Positions 1 through 11,082 of a DNA stretch of 64,000 nucleotides are shown piece after piece (the stretch's first letter is position 1; every line of letters begins with the position of its first letter). Below the pieces are notes generated by a model. It saw only the letters and a list, made by a program, of their open reading frames with translations, ran no database searches and was not told the DNA's origin. The stretch is taken from NCBI RefSeq assembly GCF_014201805.1, contig NZ_JACHFK010000003.1, positions 357,386 through 421,385 on the forward strand. The letters run 5' to 3'. The stretch is from Deinococcus metalli (GTDB lineage: Bacteria > Deinococcota > Deinococci > Deinococcales > Deinococcaceae). Made by a program: the position numbers and the translations under genes.

Positions 1-266
1 TCGCGGCCGGCGACATCGGCGGCCAGCGCGATCTTGAAGGCGTGGAAGCCCGCAAAGTCCAGTTTGTGGCACAGCCGCGTGATGGTCGCCTCGCCCACGC
101 CGACGGACGTGGCGAGTTCGGTGATGGTCTGGTGCACGACCGTCTCGGCGTGCGTGACGACGTGCTCGGCAACGCGTTGCAGCGACGGCGACAGGCCGTG
201 GGCATGCAGGCGGATGCGGCTGATGACGCCCTGCGCCGGCGCGGGGCGGGGTACGGTCTGACTCAT
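1..266 (-). CDS. RpiR/MurR-family HTH transcriptional regulator (N-terminal part, runs off the left edge)
   Basis: The reverse strand encodes about 88 residues from an ATG at 266, beginning MSQTVPRPAPAQGVISRIRL and continuing out of the window. It contains the N-terminal RpiR-type helix-turn-helix: a helix ending SPSLQRVAEHVVTH, then the pattern TITELATSVGVGEATITRLC followed by KLDFAGFHAFKIALA. RpiR-family members usually follow this with a sugar-phosphate-binding SIS domain, which would lie to the left and cannot be seen. Family members commonly control amino-sugar or sugar-phosphate catabolism. A GGAGGG ribosome binding site lies just upstream of the ATG. The gene is divergent from a chitinase, which makes N-acetylglucosamine-related regulation plausible but inferred. 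Confidence 0.85.
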   Translation of the reverse strand, partial: MSQTVPRPAPAQGVISRIRLHAHGLSPSLQRVAEHVVTHAETVVHQTITELATSVGVGEATITRLCHKLDFAGFHAFKIALAADVAGR

Positions 267-318
267 TGACCCTCCAGAGCTGAGCGTAGGAAGAGGACGT
301 CGGTGCGGAACTGAAGGT

Positions 319-348
319 ATCTTAAGCACTGAAAATTATTTTTGTCAA
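319..348 (-). promoter_or_regulatory. Sigma70-type promoter of the RpiR gene with an AT-rich operator-like spacer
   Basis: Read on the minus strand this is TTGACA (343-348), an 18 bp spacer and TAAGAT (319-324). The spacer contains AAAATAATTTTC, an imperfect inverted repeat like the operators of RpiR-type regulators. The same AAAATAATT core occurs between the -35 and -10 of the chitinase promoter. Autoregulation is an inference. Confidence 0.65.
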
Positions 349-619
349 CACGGCGTCAGATCGGGGATTAATTTTCAAGGGCAGTCTGGTCGAGGGGTCC
401 GGTGTATTCGGCTGGCCCGCCGGACGGAGGCCCGTCGTCTTGGGTGAGCCAGCGGCTTGCCCCTGAAACCCGTGACCAGGCGTGGTTCGACGTTGAGAGA
501 TCGGGACGTACGGATGGTGGATGGTGTGGGTGCCTGCGCGATCACCGTCAGATTCCCTGGCCCGGCAACCGGCAGGACACGGCAAAGAACCTTCCTGTGA
601 AAAAAAAACCCATCAACGC

Positions 620-648
620 TTGACAGGATGAAAATAATTCCGCATCAT
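620..648 (+). promoter_or_regulatory. Probable promoter of the chitinase gene, with the same AAAATAATT core in its spacer
   Basis: TTGACA at 620-625, a 17 bp spacer and CATCAT at 643-648. A run of nine A residues (about 600-608) just upstream could act as an UP element. The spacer carries GAAAATAATTCC (630-641), matching the core of the divergent RpiR promoter. The rest of the 267-733 gap holds no coding sequence I can support. Confidence 0.5.
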
Positions 649-733
649 GCGGCAGTCCCATTCAGCAGCAGCACGATCGGCGTTCTCGCCCGACCAGCCC
701 GTGTCCCAGCCACTCGACCCCCCGAGGTGAGGT

Positions 734-2845
<2,112 letters not shown>

Positions 2846-2855
2846 GCGCGCGCGA

Positions 2856-2887
2856 ACGCCCGCCTCCGGCCAGGCCGGGGCGGGCGT
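2856..2887. terminator. Hairpin between convergent chitinase and aguB genes
   Basis: A near-perfect 15 bp GC-rich stem (ACGCCCGCC, a bulged T, CCGGCC, one-base loop, then the complement) lies between two converging genes. It has no long U-tract on the plus side apart from TGTTGT. It probably terminates both transcripts. Confidence 0.6.
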
Positions 2888-2900
2888 GTTGTCATGGGGA

Positions 2901-3794
<894 letters not shown>

Positions 3795-3889
3795 GCCCAG
3801 GAGGGTAGCGGATGATCGGCAGGAGGAAGGTGCCCTGTGCGCCCGCCCGGCCGCCGGAACACGCTGGGGCCGGTGGTCCAGTCACGGCA

Positions 3890-4260
3890 TGGCCGAGCCG
3901 TCCGCGGACCCCGATGCCGACCTGAGCCTCGACGTCTATGCCGCCCAGCTCCGCCTGGACCACCGGGACGCCGCCGCCCAGGCCAAGGCCCTCGCCGCCC
4001 GTGTGGCTGACCACCCGCACCGCCCAGGGCGGGTGGCCGTTCGGCGGCAGGGCGCTGAAGAAACTGCGGGTTGCGCTGGACGGCGACCACCTTCAGATCG
4101 TGGTGCAGGGCGGCCACGTGCACCACCGCACCGTGCACCACGTCGGCGGCATCGATCTCGCCCACCACGAGATCACCAGGAGGAGTGGATGCAGCGCGTC
4201 GCACACGTCCTCGCCCGGCAGTCCGCGCGGCTGGACGCGCAGGGCCCCGCCCCCCTCTAA
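3890..4260 (+). pseudogene. Small conserved-looking gene broken by two compensating frameshifts
   Basis: From the ATG at 3890 the first frame gives MAEPSADPDADLSLDVYAAQ and LRLDHRDAAAQAKALAARVA, a plausible helical start. The following stretch only makes protein-like sequence one frame over (GGWPFGGRALKKLRVALDGD, then HLQIVVQGGHVHHRTVHHVG and IDLAHHEIT, about 4040-4178). Near 4178 it must return to the original frame to read QEEWMQRVAHVLARQSARLD and reach the stop at 4260. The uninterrupted first frame is Arg/Pro-rich in the middle and looks like a shadow. One extra base near 4005-4040 and one missing C near 4178 would restore a roughly 123-residue protein. It stops 24 bases before the YbjQ-family gene and may have been co-transcribed with it. 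I do not recognise the family. A sequencing error is the alternative explanation. Confidence 0.55.
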
Positions 4261-4284
4261 GCGCCCGCGCCCCCAGGAGGCCCC

Positions 4285-4653
4285 ATGGCCGTCAGTCAGG
4301 AAACGACCCTGCGCCTCGACGAGAACCGCCGCGACCTGTTCACCAGCGACCTGAGCGTCTCCGAATTCCTGCTGCTGGAGGACCTCGGCTACCAGCCGAT
4401 CGGGCTGGCGATGGGCACCAGCGTCTACCACCTGGGCGTGCAGAACGCCCGCTGGCGGCAGAGTGTGGAACTGGACGTGCTGACGCAGGCCATGTACAGC
4501 GCCCGGCACCTCGCCATGACCCGCATGCAGGAGGAAGCCCGCCGGGCCGGCGCGACCGGCATCGTGGGCGTGCAGGTCAGCGAACACAGCCGCATGTGGG
4601 ACAACCACGTCTTCGAGTTCCTGGCGGTGGGCCCCGGGATTCGCCGCGCGTAG
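4285..4653 (+). CDS. YbjQ/UPF0145-like (heavy-metal-binding domain family) protein
   Basis: A 122-residue cytosolic protein with the YbjQ-like core: an N-terminal strand/helix (FTSDLSVSEFLLLEDLGYQP), then ELDVLTQAMYSARHLAMTRM, EEARRAGATGIVGVQV and a final EFLAVGPGIRR. This resembles the alpha/beta fold of UPF0145, whose biochemical role is not established despite the heavy-metal-binding name. A clear AGGAGG site precedes the ATG. A second, shorter family member is encoded at 14596-14916. The frame-broken small gene lies just upstream and may belong to the same unit. Confidence 0.75.
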   Translation: MAVSQETTLRLDENRRDLFTSDLSVSEFLLLEDLGYQPIGLAMGTSVYHLGVQNARWRQSVELDVLTQAMYSARHLAMTRMQEEARRAGATGIVGVQVSEHSRMWDNHVFEFLAVGPGIRRA

Positions 4654-4718
4654 ACTGCCGCGGCGACCCTCCACACGACCCTGAGCCTCACGCTGGCGCG
4701 TCCCGGTATCCTGCGCGC

Positions 4719-4961
4719 ATGACGCTCGTGCTGGGCTACGTTGGCGCGGCCTGCCTGCTCGCGGGCGGCGTGGGCTGGGGCGCACAGGTCTCGCGGCGGG
4801 GCGTGACGGCACCGATGCTGGCCCTGACCACGCTCCTGACCGGCGTCGGTCTGACCCTGAGCGCCCGGGCGTTCCTGGCCGGGGCGGACCTGCCCCTCAC
4901 GCTCGGGGTGGTCGGGGCGCTCGCCGGGGCCGCGCTGATGGTGTTCACGCCGCGGGACTGA
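4719..4961 (+). CDS. Small hydrophobic membrane protein
   Basis: An 80-residue protein with three likely membrane helices: LVLGYVGAACLLAGGVGW, then TAPMLALTTLLTGVGLTLSA, and LTLGVVGALAGAALMVF. Short charged connectors (QVSRRG, FLAGAD) separate them and it ends TPRD. The start at 4719 is supported by a TATCCT box at 4707-4712, six bases before the ATG, the leaderless arrangement common in this window. I do not recognise the family. Confidence 0.6.
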   Translation: MTLVLGYVGAACLLAGGVGWGAQVSRRGVTAPMLALTTLLTGVGLTLSARAFLAGADLPLTLGVVGALAGAALMVFTPRD

Positions 4962-4992
4962 CGGTGCGGCGTGACGCGGCCGGGCACCGCCG

Positions 4993-5595
4993 TCACAGCC
5001 AGCCCTTCTCCCGCGCGGTGCGGGCGGCCTCCACGCGGGTCTCCGCGCCGAGCTTCCCGATGGCCTCCGACAGGTAGTTGCGCACCGTGCCCTCGGACAG
5101 GCCCAGCGTGGCGGCGATGGCGGCGGTGCTCGCGCCGCCCTCGGCCGCGCGCAGCACCTGCCGCTCGCGGTCGGTCAGCGGATCGCTGTCGCCCCACGCC
5201 TCGGCTGCCAGCTGCGGGTCGATGGCCCGCCCGCCCGCGTGCACGCGCCGGATGGCGTCCGCGAGTTCGCTGGCCGGCGCGTCCTTGAGCAGGTATCCGC
5301 GCGCCCCCACGTCCAGCGCGCGGCGCAGGTACCCACCCCGGCCGAAGGTCGTGACGATCACCACCCGCGTGCCGGGCAGTTCGCGCGCCACCCGCGCCGC
5401 GAGGTCCAGGCCGCTCACGCGCGGCATCTCGATGTCCGTGACCAGCACGTCCGGCTTCAGGGCCAGCGCCCGTTCCCACGCCGCCTCGCCGTCCGGCGCG
5501 CCGCCCACGACCTCCAGGTCGTCCTCCAGCGACAGCAGCGCCGTCAGCGCCCCCAGCACCAGCGCCTGGTCCTCCGCGAGCAGGATGCGGATCAC
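4993..5595 (-). CDS. NarL/FixJ-family response regulator (DesR-like)
   Basis: A 200-residue response regulator with a receiver domain (residues 1-120) and a LuxR-type helix-turn-helix (about 140-195). The phosphoacceptor Asp is in VLVTDIEMPR, the acidic pair in LLAEDQ, and the conserved Lys in YLLKDAPASE. The output domain has LTDREREQVL-like spacing (DPLTDRERQVLRAAEGGAST) and LGLSEGTVRNYLSEAIGKLG. It follows the histidine kinase by 10 bases, so the two are co-transcribed. The kinase/regulator/ABC-exporter arrangement resembles systems that sense membrane or envelope stress. The signal here is unknown. Confidence 0.92.
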   Translation of the reverse strand: MIRILLAEDQALVLGALTALLSLEDDLEVVGGAPDGEAAWERALALKPDVLVTDIEMPRVSGLDLAARVARELPGTRVVIVTTFGRGGYLRRALDVGARGYLLKDAPASELADAIRRVHAGGRAIDPQLAAEAWGDSDPLTDRERQVLRAAEGGASTAAIAATLGLSEGTVRNYLSEAIGKLGAETRVEAARTAREKGWL

Positions 5596-5605
5596 GGTGC
5601 CCCCC

Positions 5606-6733
5606 TCACGCCGTCACCAGACCCGTGACCGCCACGCCGCCGTCCTCGCCGGGCAGCGTGGCGGTCAGGGTGGTGCCGCGCGTGCCGTCGCGCTCCAGCG
5701 TGCCGCCGATGGCGCGCAGGCGTTCGCGCATGCCGGTCAGGCCGCTGCCCTCGGGGGATGTGCCGCCCACGCCGTCGTCGCGGATCACCAGCCGCCACCC
5801 GCGCCCCTGCGGCGTGAGGGTCACGGTGACCTCGTGTGCGCGGGCGTGCCGGACGACGTTCGTGACCGCCTCGCGCAGCAGCATGGCGGCGGTGTGCTCG
5901 GTCGCGGCGGGCAGGGCCGGCAGGGCGTGCGTGACGGTCAGGGTCACGCCGGCCGTGTCCAGCGCGACCTTGGCGCGGGCGAGTTCCGCGCTCAGGCCGC
6001 TGCCCCGGTACCCGCTGACCGCGGAGCGCACCTCCGACAGCGCCTCACGCGAGATGCGTTCGACCTCGCGGATCTCGGCGGCGGCGCGGGCCGGGTCGCG
6101 TTCGGCCAGCTTGCCCGCCAGTTCGCTCTTCAGCACGATCACGCTGAGGGTGTGGCCCAGCAGGTCGTGCAGGTCACGGGCAATGCGTTCGCGCTCCGCG
6201 TCGGCGGCGAGGCGCTCCTTTTCGGCCTGCACCTGGACGAGCCGCGCGTCGGCGATGTTGCGGCGGAACGACGCGTGGTTCGCGTACGCGGCGACCAGCG
6301 TGAACACCATGTTCGGCGCGAGCCACGCTAGGTCGTCCAGCGTGTACTGCCCGCCCCAGAACGGCACCAGCATGACCGCCACGTTCAGGACTGCCAGCCA
6401 CAGCGCCGCCCCCACCCGGGCCTGGTACCCGATGATGCTGCCGCCGTAGATCAGGAACGCGGTCGCGCCGCCGCCCGTGACCGGCCACAGCAGAACGTAC
6501 GCCACCAGCGCGTATGCCCAGCCGGCCAGCGCCCAGCCGGTCGTGTGCTCGGGGTCGCGGTAGAAGAACACCCGCGCGTATAGCGCCACGAAGCCCGCCG
6601 TGATTCCCCAGAACAGCGCCCACTGCGCCGCGGGCCGCGGGTGTTCGAAAAAGCCGATGACCGGGTAGGTCAGGAACACCAGCCACAGCAGCGGGAACCA
6701 CGCCCACACCGCCCTGCGCTGCGCCGCCTTCAT
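5606..6733 (-). CDS. Membrane sensor histidine kinase (HisKA_3 type, DesK-like)
   Basis: A 375-residue kinase with four to six N-terminal membrane segments (about residues 10-150, from LLWLVFLTYPVIGFF to WLAPNMVFTLVAAY), a short coiled region, and a HisKA_3 dimerisation motif RIARDLHDLLGHTLSVIVLK containing the phosphoacceptor His. The ATPase domain has LREAVTNVVRHARA (N box) and VIRDDGVGG, SGLTGMRERL (G boxes). The chosen ATG at 6733 lies seven bases after TACCCT. The reading frame stays open far upstream, but that stretch is antisense shadow. It pairs with the response regulator 10 bases downstream. Confidence 0.92.
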   Translation of the reverse strand: MKAAQRRAVWAWFPLLWLVFLTYPVIGFFEHPRPAAQWALFWGITAGFVALYARVFFYRDPEHTTGWALAGWAYALVAYVLLWPVTGGGATAFLIYGGSIIGYQARVGAALWLAVLNVAVMLVPFWGGQYTLDDLAWLAPNMVFTLVAAYANHASFRRNIADARLVQVQAEKERLAADAERERIARDLHDLLGHTLSVIVLKSELAGKLAERDPARAAAEIREVERISREALSEVRSAVSGYRGSGLSAELARAKVALDTAGVTLTVTHALPALPAATEHTAAMLLREAVTNVVRHARAHEVTVTLTPQGRGWRLVIRDDGVGGTSPEGSGLTGMRERLRAIGGTLERDGTRGTTLTATLPGEDGGVAVTGLVTA

Positions 6734-6745
6734 GCCCACCAGGGT

Positions 6746-6775
6746 ACCCTCCCCGCACCTGTTGGCGGGGAGGGT
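6746..6775 (-). terminator. Hairpin terminator after the ABC exporter genes
   Basis: A perfect 11 bp stem (ACCCTCCCCGC and its complement) with an eight-base loop lies between the ABC permease stop and the kinase start. It suggests that the exporter and the two-component genes are separate transcripts. Its first base overlaps the -10-like box of the kinase. Confidence 0.65.
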
Positions 6776-6792
6776 CCGGTGGCCGGGGCCGG

Positions 6793-7607
<815 letters not shown>

Positions 7608-7611
<4 letters not shown>

Positions 7612-8519
7612 GCGATCACGTCCTTGGGGGCCTGGGCGGCGGTGAGGGAGAGGAAGGCGTCCTCCAGGCTGGCGCGGCTGACCTCCAGTTCGGTAAACGG
7701 CGTGCCCTGCTGAACCAGTGCGGTGAGCAGCGCTTCGGGCATGCGGGTGCGCAGGTCGGCGTGTCCGTGGGCGTCCACGTCGGCCGTGTCCACGCCCGGC
7801 AGGCGGCGAAGCTCGGCCAGCACCAGATCCGACGTGAAGCGCACCCGCGCGCCGCCCGCCTGGGAGCGCAGCTGTTCCGGCGTACCGTCCGCCAGCACCG
7901 CGCCCGCGTTCATCACGACCACGCGGTCCGCGGCGCGCTCCGCTTCCTCCAGGTAATGCGTGGTGAGCAGGATGGTGCGGCCGGCGTCCTTCAGGTCCGT
8001 CACGGCCGCCCAGAAGGCCTGACGGCTCTGCGCGTCCATGCCGGTCGTCGGCTCGTCGATCAGCAGCACCTGCGGGTTGCCCACCACGGCCAGCGCGAAG
8101 GCCAGCCGCCGCTTCTGCCCGCCGGACAGCGCACCTGCGCGGCGCCCGGCCACGCTGCCCAGGTCCGCCAGTGCGAGCGCCTGCGCCGTGCCCAGCGGGG
8201 CCGGATAGAAGCGCGCGAACAGCTCCACCGCCTCGCGCACCGTCAGGGCGGGCGGCAGGGCGCTCTCCTGCGGCATCGAGCCGATGCGGCGGCGCACGTC
8301 GTCCTGCCGGGGGTTGCCGCCCAGCACGCGCACCTGCCCGGCCGTGGGCGCGCCCAGGCCCAGCATCAGCGAGATCGCGGTGGTCTTGCCGGCCCCGTTC
8401 GGCCCCAGCAGCGCCGTCAGTTCACCGGCGCGGATGTCCAGGGTCAGGCCGCGCAGCGCCGTGACCTTCCCGAAGGTCTTGTCCACGCCCGTCAGCTCGA
8501 TCGCGTTCGTCATGCCCAC
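7608..8519 (-). CDS. ABC transporter ATP-binding protein
   Basis: A 303-residue ATPase with every ABC motif intact: Walker A LLGPNGAGKTT, Q-loop MPQESALP, signature LSGGQKRRLAFA, Walker B VLLIDEPTTGMD and switch TTHYLEEAERAADRV. The C-terminal 80 residues form the small accessory domain common in DrrA-like exporters. It is the first gene of the exporter pair and precedes the two-component genes, which may regulate it. Confidence 0.95.
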
Positions 8520-8651
8520 AGGGTGCGCCGGTGACCGCTGCGGCTGTAGTGCTCGGTGTCAGGCGCGCGGGGTGACAGGTGTCATATCGGCCCGGTCGGC
8601 AGGGCGCCGGTGCGGCGCTGGGCTGGCCGGAGGTCGGGCACGCGGCCCCGC

Positions 8652-9062
8652 TCAGCGGGCGATGTCCACCCGGAAGTCCTCGCGGTACTCGGTGACGTTG
8701 TTGGCGCTGTCGTAGACCTGCACGGTCACGGTGTGCGCGCCGTTGTCCTGCGCGGTGAAGTACTTGGCGTACGAGTTGTACGCGGTGCCGTCCTTCACGA
8801 AGGCCTTGCCGTCGATGGTCAGCACGACCTCGGCCACGTTCACGTCGTCACGGGTGGAGAGCTGGAAGAACACGTTGCCCTCCTCGCGCAGCGTCTGGGG
8901 GAACATCATCATGCTCACCTTCGGCGCCTGCGTGTCGGCCCGGGCAGCCGCGCCCGGCACTGCCTGGGCACTGGGGGCCGGCGCGGGCGTCTGCATGCTG
9001 CCGCAGCTGGTGGCGAACACGGCGATCACGGCGATGACGGCGGAGATGACGGGTGCGTTCAT
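8652..9062 (-). CDS. Small lipoprotein with a single Ig-like domain
   Basis: A 136-residue putative lipoprotein. The signal MNAPVISAVIAVIAVFATSC ends in a lipobox-like FATSC. A Pro/Ala-rich linker (TPAPAPSAQAVPGAAARA) leads to one Ig-like beta domain of about 90 residues (APKVSMMMFPQTLREEGNVF ... HTVTVQVYDSANNVTEYRED). The frame is open further upstream, but the ATG at 9062 gives the signal peptide and has a TGGAG site before it. No enzymatic motif is visible. It is probably a periplasmic or surface protein of unknown role. Confidence 0.72.
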   Translation of the reverse strand: MNAPVISAVIAVIAVFATSCGSMQTPAPAPSAQAVPGAAARADTQAPKVSMMMFPQTLREEGNVFFQLSTRDDVNVAEVVLTIDGKAFVKDGTAYNSYAKYFTAQDNGAHTVTVQVYDSANNVTEYREDFRVDIAR

Positions 9063-9803
9063 GATGGACTCCAGGGAACACGGCCACGACCCCGGACAGG
9101 CGGATGGCCGCGCGGGTGGGTCGGTGGAAGGGCAGAGCACGCCACGCCGGTCGTCGGGGACGCCGGGGGTGCTGTACACAGCGGTGGGGCCGGGACGGAA
9201 CGCCCGGACAGGCCTGCGATGACGCCGCCTTTGCGGTCGCGTCAGAGGCGCGGGATCACGGCAGGTGCTGGCTGGCCGCGGCCGTCAGGCGCGCGCAGGG
9301 GCACCGCAGTGGATCGGAGGGTGGGGGGACAGCCGGAGCGTGTCGATGCATCTGAGAACTCCTCGTGCAGCCGGAGCCGCAGAGTATGGAGCCAGGTCCT
9401 GTGCACAGGGCAGGGGACAGGGCGGTCGAAAAGCCGGTCGCACCACTAGCTCCACGCGTCCCAGGTGCCCGCATACAGGACGACGCTTCATCGCTTCTTC
9501 CCGCCTGATGTTCTTCAGCGAGGCTTTGATGTTGCCGTACGGCCTCTTACAGCCGTGGCACCGCCGGCTCCGGCCGCCCTTCATGACCGGACCCGGCCCT
9601 TCATGAACATCCGGTGGCCTCCGGACGGTCTGGGGGTCGAGGCAGGGTTTTCTGCACCTGGAGCGGGATTTCCGGGCAATGTGGGAGTGGCCGCCCGGTG
9701 CGCGAACGCTGGCGACCGGGCGGGCCGCATGAAGACCAGTCTTCGCGCAGATGCCGGCGACGTGTCAGACACATCGACATGGATGGTCGATCCCGCCGCG
9801 GCC
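9063..9803. other. 740-base stretch with no gene I can support
   Basis: The open frames here are Arg/Pro-rich shadows without convincing starts. Visible items are a small inverted repeat GAAGAC-CA-GTCTTC at 9731-9744 and a repeated CCCTTCATGA around 9578-9607. A minus-strand frame near 9480-9584 gives CHGCKRPYGNIKASLKNIRR, which could be a decayed remnant, but I cannot assign it. Confidence 0.5.
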
Positions 9804-10895
9804 TCAGTGGAACGGGCAGCCGACCCGGACCGGGGCATCCCACGGCGCGGGCACCCGCTCGAAGTTCGGCGTGTCCTCGCGGTCGTCATAGGCGCGGTGC
9901 CACACGGGCGTCGTGGCGGGCGACACGGGCGGAATCAGCCACGACCAGCGCCCGCGCACGCCGCGTCCGGCCCGGGCCTCGCGCGCCTCGAAGCGCGTGA
10001 ACTGCCGCGTCACGGTGTGGTGATCGACCACCTTCACGCCCGCCGCCGCGAAGGACTCCAGCACCGCCACGTTCAGTTCCACCAGCGCCCGGTCGCGCCA
10101 CAGCGTCCGCTCGCGGCGCGTGTCCAGGCCCAGGGCCGCCGCCACCCGCGGCAGCAGGTCGTAGCGGTCCGCGTCCGCGAGGTTGCGCGCGGCGATCTCC
10201 GTCTGCACGTACCAGCCGTTGAACGCACACGCCAGCCGTACGCCGCCCACGTTCAGGTCCATGTCGCTGATGACCGGCAGGGCGTGCCACTTCACGCCCA
10301 GCGCCCCGATCCCGGGGTAATCCGGGTGCGTGATGGGCACCTCGTGCACGGCGTCCGCGGGCAGCTCGAAAAGCTCGGTGCGCCGCCCCGACTGGATGGC
10401 GATGGGCAGCACGTCGAACGGCGTGCCCGCTCCACCGGCCCAGCCGAGCGAGCGCAGGAACGCGGTCAGGCGCAGGTTCACCGGATCGCCCGTGACCGTG
10501 CCGTCCGCGTTCGGGTACGCGGCGTAGCGGATGAGTTGCGGGTTCAGGACACGCACGCCCGGCGCGAACACGCTGATCCGCGGGCGGATCGCCCCGCCGG
10601 CGAACGCGCCGTGCAGGTGCTCGATCAGGTGCGCGGCCACCTCGGCGGGGTCGGTCACGCCGCGCAGGTCGTGCACGTCCAGCGCGGCCCACGGCAGGCG
10701 GCCCACGCAGCGCGTGGAGTTGCGCCACGCCACCCGCGCCGCGAAGGCCAGCTCCTCGGCCGTGGGCGTGAACCCCTGCGCGCGGACCGCCTCCAGCCGG
10801 GCGTCCAGCCCCGGCCGGCGCCGTTCCGCGTGGAACTGGGTCAGGAAGGCGGCCGCGTCCTGGTCCAGGGTGGCGGGGGTGGGCGCGGCGGTCAT
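9804..10895 (-). CDS. nos: Bacterial nitric oxide synthase oxygenase
   Basis: A 363-residue haem enzyme that oxidises L-arginine to citrulline and nitric oxide. It is only the oxygenase domain: there is no fused or adjacent reductase, as is usual for Deinococcus and Bacillus NOS, which borrow cellular reductants. The haem-thiolate Cys63 is in RVAWRNSTRCVGRL. Other hallmarks are GWYVQTEIAARNLAD, the substrate-side Glu in that segment, WSWLIPPVSPATTPVWH, and the C-terminal YDDREDTPNFERVPAPW. The ATG at 10895 lies six bases after TACGGT (10902-10907), supporting a leaderless start. In D. radiodurans NOS has been linked to tryptophan nitration and radiation recovery. Confidence 0.97.
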   Translation of the reverse strand: MTAAPTPATLDQDAAAFLTQFHAERRRPGLDARLEAVRAQGFTPTAEELAFAARVAWRNSTRCVGRLPWAALDVHDLRGVTDPAEVAAHLIEHLHGAFAGGAIRPRISVFAPGVRVLNPQLIRYAAYPNADGTVTGDPVNLRLTAFLRSLGWAGGAGTPFDVLPIAIQSGRRTELFELPADAVHEVPITHPDYPGIGALGVKWHALPVISDMDLNVGGVRLACAFNGWYVQTEIAARNLADADRYDLLPRVAAALGLDTRRERTLWRDRALVELNVAVLESFAAAGVKVVDHHTVTRQFTRFEAREARAGRGVRGRWSWLIPPVSPATTPVWHRAYDDREDTPNFERVPAPWDAPVRVGCPFH

Positions 10896-11082
10896 GGCGC
10901 CACCGTAGCGGGGGCGGCGCGGGGAAATGTCCCCGGAGGCAGCGCCGCGCCCTGGCCTGTGCCCCAACCCCTGCGCAGTGCCCTAGCCTCCGCGCCGGTC
11001 CCCGCATGCCGGACTCGCTACAGTGACCGCACCGGCCGCGCTCCGCCCCCGGGCAGGAGCCGGCGCACGGGAGGCTGAACGC

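Noticed and set aside
9285..9584. Minus-strand 99-residue frame with CHGCKRPYGNIKASLKNIRR
   Set aside because: No ribosome binding site, the rest is Pro/Arg-rich, and no zinc-ribbon pattern is completed.
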